From DATARH01 sp036268075 (lineage in GTDB: Bacteria > Pseudomonadota > Alphaproteobacteria > ATCC43930 > CGMCC-115725): DNA of 64,000 bases. Made by a program: the position numbers and the translations under genes. Location: the NCBI GenBank assembly GCA_036268075.1, contig DATAUV010000001.1, positions 160,750-224,749 on the forward strand, in the 5' to 3' direction. This document shows, one piece after another, positions 25,861-33,902 of this stretch. Numbering within the stretch: the first letter of the stretch is position 1; every line of letters starts with the position of its first letter. The notes beneath the pieces were generated by a model, which did no database searches, was not told the DNA's origin, and saw only the letters and a list, made by a program, of their open reading frames with translations.

Positions 25861-26218
25861 CCACGAGGGCGGCAGCCTATTGATCGGTGTCGATGACAGC
25901 GGCACGGCGGTAGGGCTCGCGCCGGATTTCGACTGTCTTGGGGGAAGTCGGGACAGGTTCGAGGTGCACCTCACCAACCTGCTGAATGCCCGTTTTTCAC
26001 AGGCTTTCCGGGCCACGAAGGTAAGGATCGGCTTTCCCGAATTGGATGGAGAGTTGGTTTGCCGTCTCGACGTCCAGCGATCTCGGACGCCCGTCTATGT
26101 GAGCATCGCCGACCATAATGGCACTGTCGCCGAGCGGCTTTTTGTGCGCGCTGGCAACGCGTCGCATGAGATACCGCCAAGCCAAATCGCCACGTTCGTC
26201 AAGGAGCACTTCGACTAG
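25850..26218 (+). pseudogene. Fragment of an AlbA_2 (Schlafen-like, AAA_4) domain protein
   Basis: About 120 codons in a different frame from the helicase fragment: CQFANHEGGSLLIGVDDSGTA, then LGGSRDRFEVHLTNLL, VRIGFPELDGELVCRLDVQRS, and AERLFVRAGNASHEIPPSQI to the stop at 26216-26218. This is the C-terminal two thirds of an AlbA_2 domain, a putative DNA-binding domain found in regulators and defence proteins. The start of the domain is missing. The stop codon falls inside the first bases of a 106-bp intergenic repeat. It is likely non-functional. Confidence 0.65.
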
Positions 26219-26320
26219 AGCACGTTCCGGAAAAGTGGTCCCACTTTTCCGATAAGAACATGGTCCATTTCAAATAGTTAAAGAGCAAAACCCGATGCAA
26301 TAGGATCGGATTTTGCTCTA
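26215..26320. repeat. 106-bp intergenic palindromic repeat, copy 1
   Basis: This runs CTAGAGCACGTTCCGG… to …GATTTTGCTCTA and contains two hairpins: GGAAAAGTGG/CCACTTTTCC, and AGAGCAAAACCCGAT paired with ATCGGATTTTGCTCT. It matches 30579-30684 over the full length with about six differences. Similar elements are widely dispersed in alphaproteobacterial genomes. The left edge holds the stop codon of the AlbA_2 fragment and the right edge the stop of the small exported protein on the other strand. Confidence 0.9.
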
Positions 26321-26590
26321 GTCGATCGACCAGTGATACTTGACTTCGGGTGCCCGCCGCGCCGCGTGGCTGACGCCCAGGGTCGGCCCGTCATAGGTGT
26401 TCGTCGGCAATGTCGGGGCCGTTTTTTCGGGGAGCGGCGCCATCTTTTCGGCGCCGACGACCTCCTGGGCGATGGCCGGGATCGCGCTCAGATCGACGCA
26501 GCTCCGCTGCTTGGTTGGAATGCAGGCGCCAAACGCCGCTCCACTCCACAACGCCGCCACGATGATGGACAACCCAATCCGAACCGGCAT
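26318..26590 (-). CDS. Small exported protein
   Basis: A 90-residue protein with signal sequence MPVRIGLSIIVAALWSGAAFGA, followed by CIPTKQRSCVDLSAIPAIAQEVVG and a Pro/Thr-rich tail. Cys follows the AAFGA cleavage region, so a lipoprotein is possible, although FGAC is a poor lipobox. Two cysteines eight residues apart could pair. The ATG at 26590 has a GTGGGGCAGGG stretch upstream. Its TAG stop is formed by the end of the 106-bp repeat. No family was recognised. Confidence 0.6.
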   Translation of the reverse strand: MPVRIGLSIIVAALWSGAAFGACIPTKQRSCVDLSAIPAIAQEVVGAEKMAPLPEKTAPTLPTNTYDGPTLGVSHAARRAPEVKYHWSID

Positions 26591-26723
26591 CCCTGCCCCA
26601 CCCGCGCGAGAGATGGATAATGTAGCACCGAATATTGCCGGGGGCGAATCATCAATCAGAAGACTTTCCGGCTCCCAGGTAAAAATCAAATATCCACACT
26701 CAAGATCGCGCTTAAGACCGCGC

Positions 26724-27506
26724 TTAAGAATCGAACGCGATATCGCGCCCGCGCCGCATCAAGCTTTCTCCGCCATCGAGGACGATTATATTTCCGGTAG
26801 CCGATGGCGACTCGATAATGAAGCGGACCGCGAGAACGATCTCTTCGACGGTGGCGTTGCGGCCGAGCGGTGTTCTGCGCCAGGCGGCCTCGAATTGCTC
26901 GGTGCTTTGCTTGCCGCTGGGCAGCATGATCCCGGGCGCAATTCCGCACACCCGAATGCGCGGCGCCAGCGCCAGCGCCAGCATCCGGGTGGCGCCGGCA
27001 AGCCCCACCTTGCTGACCGTGTACGACAGAAAATCGGGGTTCAGATTATCGATCTTCTGGTCGAGCATATTGATGATCAGCCCGGTTTCACCGGCGCCGA
27101 TCGATTCGGCGAAGTATTTCGCGAGGAACAATGGCGCGGCGAGGCCCGGAACGAGATGGTCGTTCCAGCTTTGCCAGCTCAGGCTGCGAAGGTTGTCGTA
27201 GACGAACGGGCTGGCGTTGTTGACGAGGCAGGTCAGCTTGCCGCCGGCCTTGGCCAGCGCCGCGTTGGCCCGGCCGACCAGCCCGTCGACCTCGCCGCGC
27301 CGCGACAGGTCGGCCTGCAGCGGAAAGCACACCTCGCCGCGTCCGTTGAGCGATGCGGCGAGCGCCGCCGCGTCGGCGGCGGAATTGTGGTAGTGCACCA
27401 CCACGAGCCACCCGTCCTCAACCAGGCCGCGCGCGATCGCGGCGCCGACGCGACGGGCCGCGCCGGTGACCAGCACGCCCCTGCGGGGCCCCGCCGCGCG
27501 CGCCAT
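26724..27506 (-). CDS. Pteridine reductase-like SDR (FolM-type)
   Basis: A 260-residue short-chain dehydrogenase. The cofactor motif VTGAARRVG is TGxxxRxG, the variant typical of pteridine reductases and FolM rather than TGxxxGxG. Catalytic Tyr and Lys are in SYTVSKVGLAG, and APGIMLPSGKQS follows as in FolM. It reduces dihydrofolate/dihydromonapterin-type pterins with NADPH. It starts five bases after the FolB stop, and the pairing with a folate-pathway aldolase supports the call. The ATG at 27506 is the first giving the SDR N-terminus. Confidence 0.82.
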   Translation of the reverse strand: MARAAGPRRGVLVTGAARRVGAAIARGLVEDGWLVVVHYHNSAADAAALAASLNGRGEVCFPLQADLSRRGEVDGLVGRANAALAKAGGKLTCLVNNASPFVYDNLRSLSWQSWNDHLVPGLAAPLFLAKYFAESIGAGETGLIINMLDQKIDNLNPDFLSYTVSKVGLAGATRMLALALAPRIRVCGIAPGIMLPSGKQSTEQFEAAWRRTPLGRNATVEEIVLAVRFIIESPSATGNIIVLDGGESLMRRGRDIAFDS

Positions 27507-27511
27507 CGGGG

Positions 27512-27925
27512 CTAGCCCGCCTCGCCGCGCCGGCGGTATACCTCGATCCCGACGGCGGCGGTGTCGTTGAAGATGTCCGGCTTGACGATCGATACCCGGC
27601 ACGCGGCCACCGCGGGAATGGCGAAGCACATGGCCACCACCTCCTCGACCAGCGTCTCGAGCAGGTCGACATGGTCGCGGCCCGGCCAGGTCTTGAACAC
27701 ATCGTGGATCTTGTCGTAATCGATGAAGCCCTTGCCCGGCCTGCCAAGGGCGAACATCTCGGCGTTGACGATCAGCCGGCTCGGCCGCTCGGCATGCCGC
27801 TCCCACGGATGCAGGCCAACCCGCGCCTCCACGCACACGTCCCGCAAGACCACGCGAATGTAATCCTGCGACCCGTCCCAGATCGGGGCCAATGCCGAAG
27901 ATGACGGCGGCAGCGCGGATTTCAT
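27512..27925 (-). CDS. folB: Dihydroneopterin aldolase-family protein
   Basis: A 137-residue FolB/FolX-family protein. The core runs RVVLRDVCVEARVGLHPWERH, then LIVNAEMF, FIDYDKIHDVFKTW, VDLLETLVEEVVAMCF and VSIVKPDIFNDTAAVGIEVYR. The Glu in ETLVEE and the KPD segment lie where FolB binds the pterin. It cleaves dihydroneopterin to 6-hydroxymethyl-dihydropterin in folate synthesis, or epimerises the triphosphate if FolX-like. Together with the reductase it forms a two-gene pterin operon. The ribosome site is weak, so the start could be a few codons inside. Confidence 0.82.
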   Translation of the reverse strand: MKSALPPSSSALAPIWDGSQDYIRVVLRDVCVEARVGLHPWERHAERPSRLIVNAEMFALGRPGKGFIDYDKIHDVFKTWPGRDHVDLLETLVEEVVAMCFAIPAVAACRVSIVKPDIFNDTAAVGIEVYRRRGEAG

Positions 27926-28109
27926 CGCGCCATCAAGCCGTTCGCGGCCGCGCCGGTCAAGATGCGAGTTGGTATGGTCGATCCGGCCTTAAGCATGCGC
28001 AGCGCGCAATACTGATGCGTGTTCACATCATTCACTGTCGCAACGAATCGTTACGACATAGTGTCGTCAATAATACGCCGACGGATCACCTTCAGGTTGA
28101 CGAAACGGG

Positions 28110-29888
28110 GTGATCCTGCCAAGTATCCAAGCCTCGATGCGTTCGTTTGAGAACCCCCGATCGCGCAAGGCGTTTCCAATTGGCGGCATGGCCATTCCAC
28201 AGTTGAATGCCGCCGGGAGTGAGGGCGACGTGTCGATTTATTCCGCACCTTGCGTTGAAGGACCGGCGGGGCGCCGCCGCCCCACGGGCTTGGCTTCCGC
28301 GGCCGTTGCCGCAATCGTGTTCGCCGTCGCGGCCGTGTTCGCCGTCGCGGCGCCTGGCGCGTTCGCCGCCGCGGGCAATCGTCCGGTGCCGACGCCAGCC
28401 GCGTTCGAATCCCCCGCCGCCAGCCCGGACGGCCTGGCCTCGGACAGCGAGATCAAGACCCGGCTTAACCAGGGCAACAGTTTGACGATCGCCGGCGACC
28501 GCCTGCATGTCGCGCTGCTGCGCGCCTTTTACGCCGCGCACGGCAACCTGCCGGTCTGGGACAACCACGCCGAGACGGCGAAGGCGCTGTGGGCCGCGGT
28601 GCTGCGCGGCGGCGCACAGGGGCTAGACCCCAACATGTTCCACGCGAGCGCCCTCGCCTACCCTGCCGGCCTGTCGCCGATCGACCGCGAACTGCTGCTG
28701 TCCGACGCGTTTCTCGGTTATGCCGACGCGTTGTCGCGCGGCGCCGATCCGGTCGAGATGCGGCCAGGCGACCAGATCCTGTCGCCGGGCGCGGTCGATG
28801 TCGTGGCCGCGCTGAACGCCGCGATCGACAGCCCGCAGCCGGGCACGGCGCTGGACGCGCTGGCGCCGGGCAACCCGCAATACCAGCGGCTGCGCGCGGC
28901 CTATCAGAAATACCAGGCGATCGCGAAGGCCGGCGGCTGGCCCAAGGTCGAGGCCGCGGGCGCCGACGAGCGCTGCCGCCAGCTCCAGCAGCGGCTTTCC
29001 GTCGAGGGATATCTGCCCGCCGGCTACGCCACCGGCAAGTTCGACGAGACGACGACCGCGGCGCTCAAGGCATTCCAGGGCCGCCACGGCATCGAAGCCG
29101 ACGGCAAGCTCGGTCCGGGCACAGTCGCCGAGCTCAATATCGGCGCCGATGCGCGCGTCCAACAGATCGCGGTCGGGCTCGAGCGGATACGCTGGCTGCC
29201 GCACGCGCTGCCCGCGACCCGGGTTCAGGTCAACACCGCGAGCATGCAGCTCGACTATTTCAAGGACGAGCAGCCGGCCTTCAACGGCCGCGTCGTCGTC
29301 GGACAGATCGACAAGCAGACGCCGGAATTCGCGGCGACGATCAACAGCCTCCTGTACAATCCGCCGTGGAACGTGCCGACCGACATCGCCGAGAAGGAAA
29401 TTCTTTCCAAGCTCGACGAAGAGCCCGACTACCTCGAAAGGCACAACATGGTGATGCGCGACAACGGCGGCGTGACCCAGCTTCCCGGCGCCGGCACCGC
29501 GCTCGGCCGGCTCAAATTCGAGATGGAGGACCGGTTCGATGTGTACCTCCACGACACGCCGCAGCGTTTTCTGTTCGCCCGCGAGAACCGGCGCCTGAGC
29601 CACGGCTGCGTGCGGGTGCAGAACCCGCGCGACCTGGCCTCGCTGTTGAGCGGCGAGCCGGTCGAGGCGATCAACAAGGGCATCGCCACCAGCGCCACGA
29701 CCCGGCATAGCCTGCCGGCGCCGATCCCGGTCTTCATCACCTATCAGACCGCCTATGTCGGCACCGACGGGCAGCTCCAGTTCCGCCGTGACGCTTATAA
29801 GCGCGACGACGCGGTGTGGCGTCACCTGGTTCCGGCGGGACAGACCCCGGTCGCGGGCCAGGATTCGGGGGCTCAACGAAAGGGCTGA
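28110..29888 (+). CDS. L,D-transpeptidase with peptidoglycan-binding domain (YcbB/LdtD-like)
   Basis: A 592-residue envelope enzyme cross-linking peptidoglycan between mDAP residues or attaching proteins to it. A transmembrane signal lies near residues 60-88 after a long basic N-terminus. A scaffold region (LRAFYAAHGNLPVWDN) follows, then a PG_binding_1 domain (LQQRLSVEGYLPAGY…LKAFQGRHGIEADGKLGPGTVAELN). The YkuD catalytic domain includes YNPPWNVPTDIAEKEI, HDTPQRFLF and SHGCVRVQNP, with nucleophile Cys about residue 500. The start is uncertain: a GTG at 28110, ATGs at 28137 and 28188 all fit. It precedes a DUF882 peptidase gene, making a cell-wall cluster. Confidence 0.9.
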   Translation: MILPSIQASMRSFENPRSRKAFPIGGMAIPQLNAAGSEGDVSIYSAPCVEGPAGRRRPTGLASAAVAAIVFAVAAVFAVAAPGAFAAAGNRPVPTPAAFESPAASPDGLASDSEIKTRLNQGNSLTIAGDRLHVALLRAFYAAHGNLPVWDNHAETAKALWAAVLRGGAQGLDPNMFHASALAYPAGLSPIDRELLLSDAFLGYADALSRGADPVEMRPGDQILSPGAVDVVAALNAAIDSPQPGTALDALAPGNPQYQRLRAAYQKYQAIAKAGGWPKVEAAGADERCRQLQQRLSVEGYLPAGYATGKFDETTTAALKAFQGRHGIEADGKLGPGTVAELNIGADARVQQIAVGLERIRWLPHALPATRVQVNTASMQLDYFKDEQPAFNGRVVVGQIDKQTPEFAATINSLLYNPPWNVPTDIAEKEILSKLDEEPDYLERHNMVMRDNGGVTQLPGAGTALGRLKFEMEDRFDVYLHDTPQRFLFARENRRLSHGCVRVQNPRDLASLLSGEPVEAINKGIATSATTRHSLPAPIPVFITYQTAYVGTDGQLQFRRDAYKRDDAVWRHLVPAGQTPVAGQDSGAQRKG

Positions 29889-30011
29889 TCGCCGCCCTAT
29901 TTCACTCTACCGTTACGGGGAAATGCGGGGAAATTGCCGCACCCGACCGGCAATTCATGTATAGCGGGGTTGTTCTACCCCCCTGGTCGATGCTATGGGC
30001 TCCTAGGGCTG

Positions 30012-30569
30012 ATGGGGGGAGAGCCATTGCCATCGAAAAATCTGCTGACCCGGCGACGGGTCATCGGCGCTGGGGCGGTCGCTACCGGTCTTGCGTTCAC
30101 GCGGACGGCTCCGGCCGTTTCCTTCGCTCCGCGGTCGGTCTCGCTTTACAACACCCACACCGGGGAATGGTTGCGGACGGTCTATTGGGCCGACGGCCAC
30201 TACATCCGCGACGCGGTCAAGGAGATCAACTGGATCCTCCGCGACCACTACACCAATGAAGTGCGGCCGATGAACGCCGGCGTGCTCGACGTCATCGGCA
30301 TGCTGCGCCAGCGGCTCGAAAGCAACCGGCCGTTCCAGATCGTCTGCGGCTATCGCACGGCGGCGACCAATGCCCGGCTCTACGAGCACCGCGCCGGCGT
30401 GGCGTCCAACAGCTACCACATTCACGGCATGGCGGTTGACCTCCGCGCGGAGGGACGCGACGTGGACCAGGTCTACAACGCGGCGCTCAGCGTGCGTGGC
30501 GGCGGCGTCGGCTATTACCCGGAATCGAATTTCGTCCACGTCGATTGCGGACCGATCCGCACCTGGTAG
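30012..30569 (+). CDS. DUF882/M15-type murein peptidase, Tat-exported
   Basis: A 185-residue YcbK-like protein. The N-terminus LTRRRVIGAGAVATGLAF is a twin-arginine signal. The mature domain contains SLYNTHTGEW, FQIVCGYRTAATNARL, SYHIHGMAVDL (the HxxGxAxD zinc motif of M15 peptidases) and FVHVDCGPIRTW. It probably cuts peptide cross-links in the periplasm. ATG at 30012 is used; a TTG at 30028 with a strong GGGGGGAG upstream is a fair alternative. It follows the L,D-transpeptidase on the same strand, a pairing seen in many alphaproteobacteria. Confidence 0.87.
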   Translation: MGGEPLPSKNLLTRRRVIGAGAVATGLAFTRTAPAVSFAPRSVSLYNTHTGEWLRTVYWADGHYIRDAVKEINWILRDHYTNEVRPMNAGVLDVIGMLRQRLESNRPFQIVCGYRTAATNARLYEHRAGVASNSYHIHGMAVDLRAEGRDVDQVYNAALSVRGGGVGYYPESNFVHVDCGPIRTW

Positions 30570-30578
30570 ACGCTCCGG

Positions 30579-30684
30579 CTAGAGCATGTTCCGGAAAAGT
30601 GGTCCCACTTTTCCGATAAGAACATGCTCCTTTTCAAACAGTTAAAGAGCAAAACCCGATTCAATAGGATCGGATTTTGCTCTA
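30579..30684. repeat. 106-bp intergenic palindromic repeat, copy 2
   Basis: Second copy of the element at 26215-26320, same orientation and same length, with the same two hairpins. It lies ten bases after the DUF882 stop. Its right end supplies the TAG stop of the rhodanese gene on the minus strand. Between two convergent genes, its hairpins could end transcription from both sides. Confidence 0.9.
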
Positions 30685-32250
30685 CGGCGCGATCCTGAAC
30701 CCGGCGAGCCCATCGCGGGCGATTTGGTCCGGCAGATCCAATTCCCACTGCAGATAGGCCCGCATCGCACCGGAATTGCCGTCGTGGCGGTCGTGGTTCC
30801 AGAAGGTGAAATCGATCCGCTCGCTGTCGGGTGGCTCGTCGGGGGTGGCCGCGAGCGGCAGACCAGCCGCCTGCCAGGCCCGAACGCCGCCGGCGACGAG
30901 CGCGACCGCCGCCTCGGTAAGCACCGCGAGGTCGGCCGCCGCGAGGCTGCCCAGGGCTGGGTCATCGGCGAAGATCACGATGCGGGGTGCGGTCAACACC
31001 GATCGCGGCAGCCGGTCCAGACGCGGCCGGATGCTCCACACCGCGCCCGCCGGATGCGCCCCGCGGAATGCCGCGCTCGACCCCAGCACGATCGCCGCCG
31101 CCCCCTGCCCGATCAGCCGCGAGGCCTCGCCCGGCGAAACCGACGGCGCCGGTTCGATCGTCGGGGCGGCGCCGGCGTCGGCTTCCAGCGTCCGGCCATC
31201 GAACGGTTTGTCGAGCACCACCGCGTCCCAGCCGAGCTGGATCAGCCAATGGGCGGTCATGATCGCGCGGGTCATCCCGTCGTCGATCAGCACCAGCCGG
31301 GCGCCACGGGTGGCGACCCAGCGGTCGATGGCCTGGACGAGCTGGCCGCCCGGCGCCGAATCCGAACCGGGCAGATGGCCGGCTGCGAATTCCTCGGGCG
31401 TTCGCACATCGAGGAGATGCGTCGTGCGATCCGCCTGGCCATGCCATTGTGCCAGCGTCGCGCGGTCGATGCGCCTGACCCCGAACCGCGCCGCGACCGC
31501 CGCTGCCAGCGGCGCCGCCGCGGCCGCGCCGGCGGGGCTGACCGGAGCCACCGTGGCCTGCGTATTGCGTTCGAGCTCCAGTCCGTTGAGGCGCCAGCCC
31601 TGGGTTCCGCCCTGCAATGAGACGATTTTGTTCGGCACCCCGGCATTGATCAGCGACTGCGCGCCGATGATGCTGCGCGTGCGGCCGGCGCAGGAGACGA
31701 CGACCAGCGTCTCGGGGTCCGGCACCAGATCGGCGAAGCGATAGACCAGCTCGGCCCCCGGGCAGGTCTCAGCGCCGGGCACATGAAAGCGGTTGAACTC
31801 TTCGACCGTACGGCTGTCGAGTAACTTGAGGTTGGTGCCGCTGCGCTGCAGCTCGGCAAGGTCCGCGGCGGTGACGTGCGGCGTGTGGCTGCCGATCTCG
31901 ACGAGCTCGGCAAAGGCCTTGCTTGGCACGTTGCTGCTCGGGAACAGCGGATATTCCGCCGCCCACGCCGCGACCCCGCCGCCGAGGATACAGACCGCGC
32001 CATAGCCCAGCGCCTCCAAACGCCGCGCCGCCCGGGCCGCGACCCCGTCGTCGCCGTCGACCAGCACCAGCCGGCACGACCGCCGCGGCGCCAGCCGTCC
32101 GATGTCGAGCTCCAGCCGGCTGTACGGCAGGTTGACCGCGAGCAGCGGATGCCCGCCGCAATGCTCGCCCTCCTCGCGCAGGTCAATGAGCGCGACCTCG
32201 CCGCGGTCGCCAAGCCATTGCCGCAGGGTTGCGACATCGATCGTCTTCAT
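30682..32250 (-). CDS. Multidomain rhodanese-like sulfurtransferase (four domains)
   Basis: A 522-residue cytosolic protein with four rhodanese-like modules. Only the second, about residues 125-240, has an active-site loop with cysteine (VVVSCAGRTRS) and a proper LLDSRTVEEFNRFHVPGA opening. The first has VLVDGDDG, the third VLIDDGMTRA and the fourth VIFADDPALG where the cysteine loop should be, so they are likely structural or binding modules. The third opens with LLDVRTPEEFAAGHLPGS. The end WNHDRHDGNSGAMRAYLQWELDLP is an extra tail. The start at 32250 gives the first rhodanese domain at once. Sulfur transfer partner unknown; HpnR lies upstream on the same strand. Confidence 0.85.
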   Translation of the reverse strand: MKTIDVATLRQWLGDRGEVALIDLREEGEHCGGHPLLAVNLPYSRLELDIGRLAPRRSCRLVLVDGDDGVAARAARRLEALGYGAVCILGGGVAAWAAEYPLFPSSNVPSKAFAELVEIGSHTPHVTAADLAELQRSGTNLKLLDSRTVEEFNRFHVPGAETCPGAELVYRFADLVPDPETLVVVSCAGRTRSIIGAQSLINAGVPNKIVSLQGGTQGWRLNGLELERNTQATVAPVSPAGAAAAAPLAAAVAARFGVRRIDRATLAQWHGQADRTTHLLDVRTPEEFAAGHLPGSDSAPGGQLVQAIDRWVATRGARLVLIDDGMTRAIMTAHWLIQLGWDAVVLDKPFDGRTLEADAGAAPTIEPAPSVSPGEASRLIGQGAAAIVLGSSAAFRGAHPAGAVWSIRPRLDRLPRSVLTAPRIVIFADDPALGSLAAADLAVLTEAAVALVAGGVRAWQAAGLPLAATPDEPPDSERIDFTFWNHDRHDGNSGAMRAYLQWELDLPDQIARDGLAGFRIAP

Positions 32251-32310
32251 GGGTGCGCCCCTTTTCCAACTGCCGGCATTCTTACCGCCGGCGCGGAAAA
32301 GCAAAAGGGC

Positions 32311-33852
32311 TCAGGGCTCCGCGCCGACCCGCGTCTCGTCGACAAAGCGCTCGGTCGCCGCGTCGATCGCCCGCCCGGCGCGGCCACGCGGCGCGTGGAT
32401 ATAGAGGGATCGACCGCTGGCCGCGCCGTCGCGCGGTGGCGGCAGCGGGATCTCGTAGGTGGTCGGGCGGGCATGGTCGGCCAGCAGCAGCTCGGGCCGG
32501 TAGACCCGGTTGAGGCTCATCATGCTGCGAAAGAAATTGGTCTGCCCGCGCAACGCCAGCCGCAGGGCCAAGCCGCCGGCCTGGGCGATCGTGTGCCAGC
32601 CGAGATGCCGCGCATAGATCGCGCGCTGGGTCGTCACCAGCTCGTCGTAGAACTCGGCGAGCGGCAACCGGGTCGGCAGCACGGCGTGCTGGATGTCGAA
32701 CAGCCGGTAATCGCGGGTCGCGAGGCGCCGCTCCTCGCTGAGCCAGCTTTCGGTGCCGGGGTACGGCGTGTTGACGCTGATGTTGACGATCTCGGGCTGA
32801 TCGAGGCACCAGTCGCGCACGACGCGGAACCGCTCGTGGTCCCAATCGGGGTCGGCGATCAGGTTGATCGCGATGTGGACGCCGAGCGAGCGGGCGAATT
32901 CGAGCGCCTCGAAATTGCGGCCGAGCGGCACGCGCTTGCGGTATTTGGCTAGCCCCTCCTCGTCGATCGCCTCGAGCCCGAGAAACATGTACGAGACCCC
33001 GAGCCGCTTCCACAGCCGGAACACCTCGCGGTTGCGCAGCAGCACGTCGCCGCGGGTTTCGAGGTAATAGCGCTTGTCGATCCCGGCGCGGGCGATCGCC
33101 TCGCCCAGCTCCATGCCCTGCCGCTCGTGGATAAAGGCGACATCGTCGACGATGAACACGCCGGGCTCGCGGATCGCGCGCAAATCCTCGACCACGCGCT
33201 CGGGACTGACCAGCCGGTACGAGCGGCCGTAAAACGTCCACGCGCTGCAAAACGAGCAATCCCACGGGCAGCCCCGCGAGAACTCGATCGACGCGCAGGG
33301 GTCGAGCACGCCGAGGAAATATTTGCGGCGGTGGCGCAGCAGGTCGCGCGCCGGCAACAGATCGTCGAGCGACTCGACAAAGCTCGGCGCCGGCCCGTGG
33401 CGATCGGCCGTCACCGCGCCGGGGACGGCGCCCAGGTCGCCGCCGGCCTCGATCGCCGCGAGCAGCGCGGGCACCGCCGCCTCGCCTTCGCCGCGGATGA
33501 CGCAATCGATGGCCCCGTCGCCATGCGCGATCAGCGCGTCGTCCACAAACGAGGCGCTGTGGCCGCCGACACAGATGACCGTGCCGGGCAGCACGGCCTT
33601 CGCCGCCTTGGCCAGGTCGACGATCTCTGGAACATTCGCCAGGTAGTTGCCGGAAAAGAGGATCGCATCGGGCCGCCAGCGCCGCACCCGACGCAGGAAC
33701 GCCGCATGGCTCTCGACCTGCAGATCGATCAGCGCGACCTCGTGCCCAAGCTGCCGCACGGCCGCGGCGACCAGCTCGAGCCCGAGCGGTTCCAGCCGCA
33801 GAAAGATCCGCGTGTACATCAGCGGCCCCGGGTGTACCCCGAGCACACGCAT
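32311..33852 (-). CDS. hpnR: B12-binding radical SAM protein, hopanoid C-3 methylase-like
   Basis: A 513-residue radical SAM methylase. Residues about 1-140 form a cobalamin-binding-like domain (FSGNYLANVPEIVDLAKAAKA, VGGHSASF). The cluster motif is SRGCPWDCSFCSAW with Cys195, Cys199 and Cys202. LDPCASIEFSRGC, RKRVPLGRNFEALEF, NISVNTPYPGTESW and DIQHAVLPTRLPL recall HpnR proteins, which methylate hopanoids at C-3. The end YIHAPRGRAGRAIDAATERF also fits. The ATG at 33852 is preferred over 33858 because the GAGGAG site then has normal spacing. No other hopanoid genes are in the window. The call is from remembered family pattern. Confidence 0.75.
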   Translation of the reverse strand: MRVLGVHPGPLMYTRIFLRLEPLGLELVAAAVRQLGHEVALIDLQVESHAAFLRRVRRWRPDAILFSGNYLANVPEIVDLAKAAKAVLPGTVICVGGHSASFVDDALIAHGDGAIDCVIRGEGEAAVPALLAAIEAGGDLGAVPGAVTADRHGPAPSFVESLDDLLPARDLLRHRRKYFLGVLDPCASIEFSRGCPWDCSFCSAWTFYGRSYRLVSPERVVEDLRAIREPGVFIVDDVAFIHERQGMELGEAIARAGIDKRYYLETRGDVLLRNREVFRLWKRLGVSYMFLGLEAIDEEGLAKYRKRVPLGRNFEALEFARSLGVHIAINLIADPDWDHERFRVVRDWCLDQPEIVNISVNTPYPGTESWLSEERRLATRDYRLFDIQHAVLPTRLPLAEFYDELVTTQRAIYARHLGWHTIAQAGGLALRLALRGQTNFFRSMMSLNRVYRPELLLADHARPTTYEIPLPPPRDGAASGRSLYIHAPRGRAGRAIDAATERFVDETRVGAEP

Positions 33853-33902
33853 TGCCATCTCCTCTCGTCGGCCGACCCCCGTCGGTCAACGAGAGTTCTG
33901 CA

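Noticed and set aside
24736..26218. One intact gene for a helicase-AlbA_2 fusion
   Set aside because: The two parts are in different frames, and each lacks essential halves of its family.
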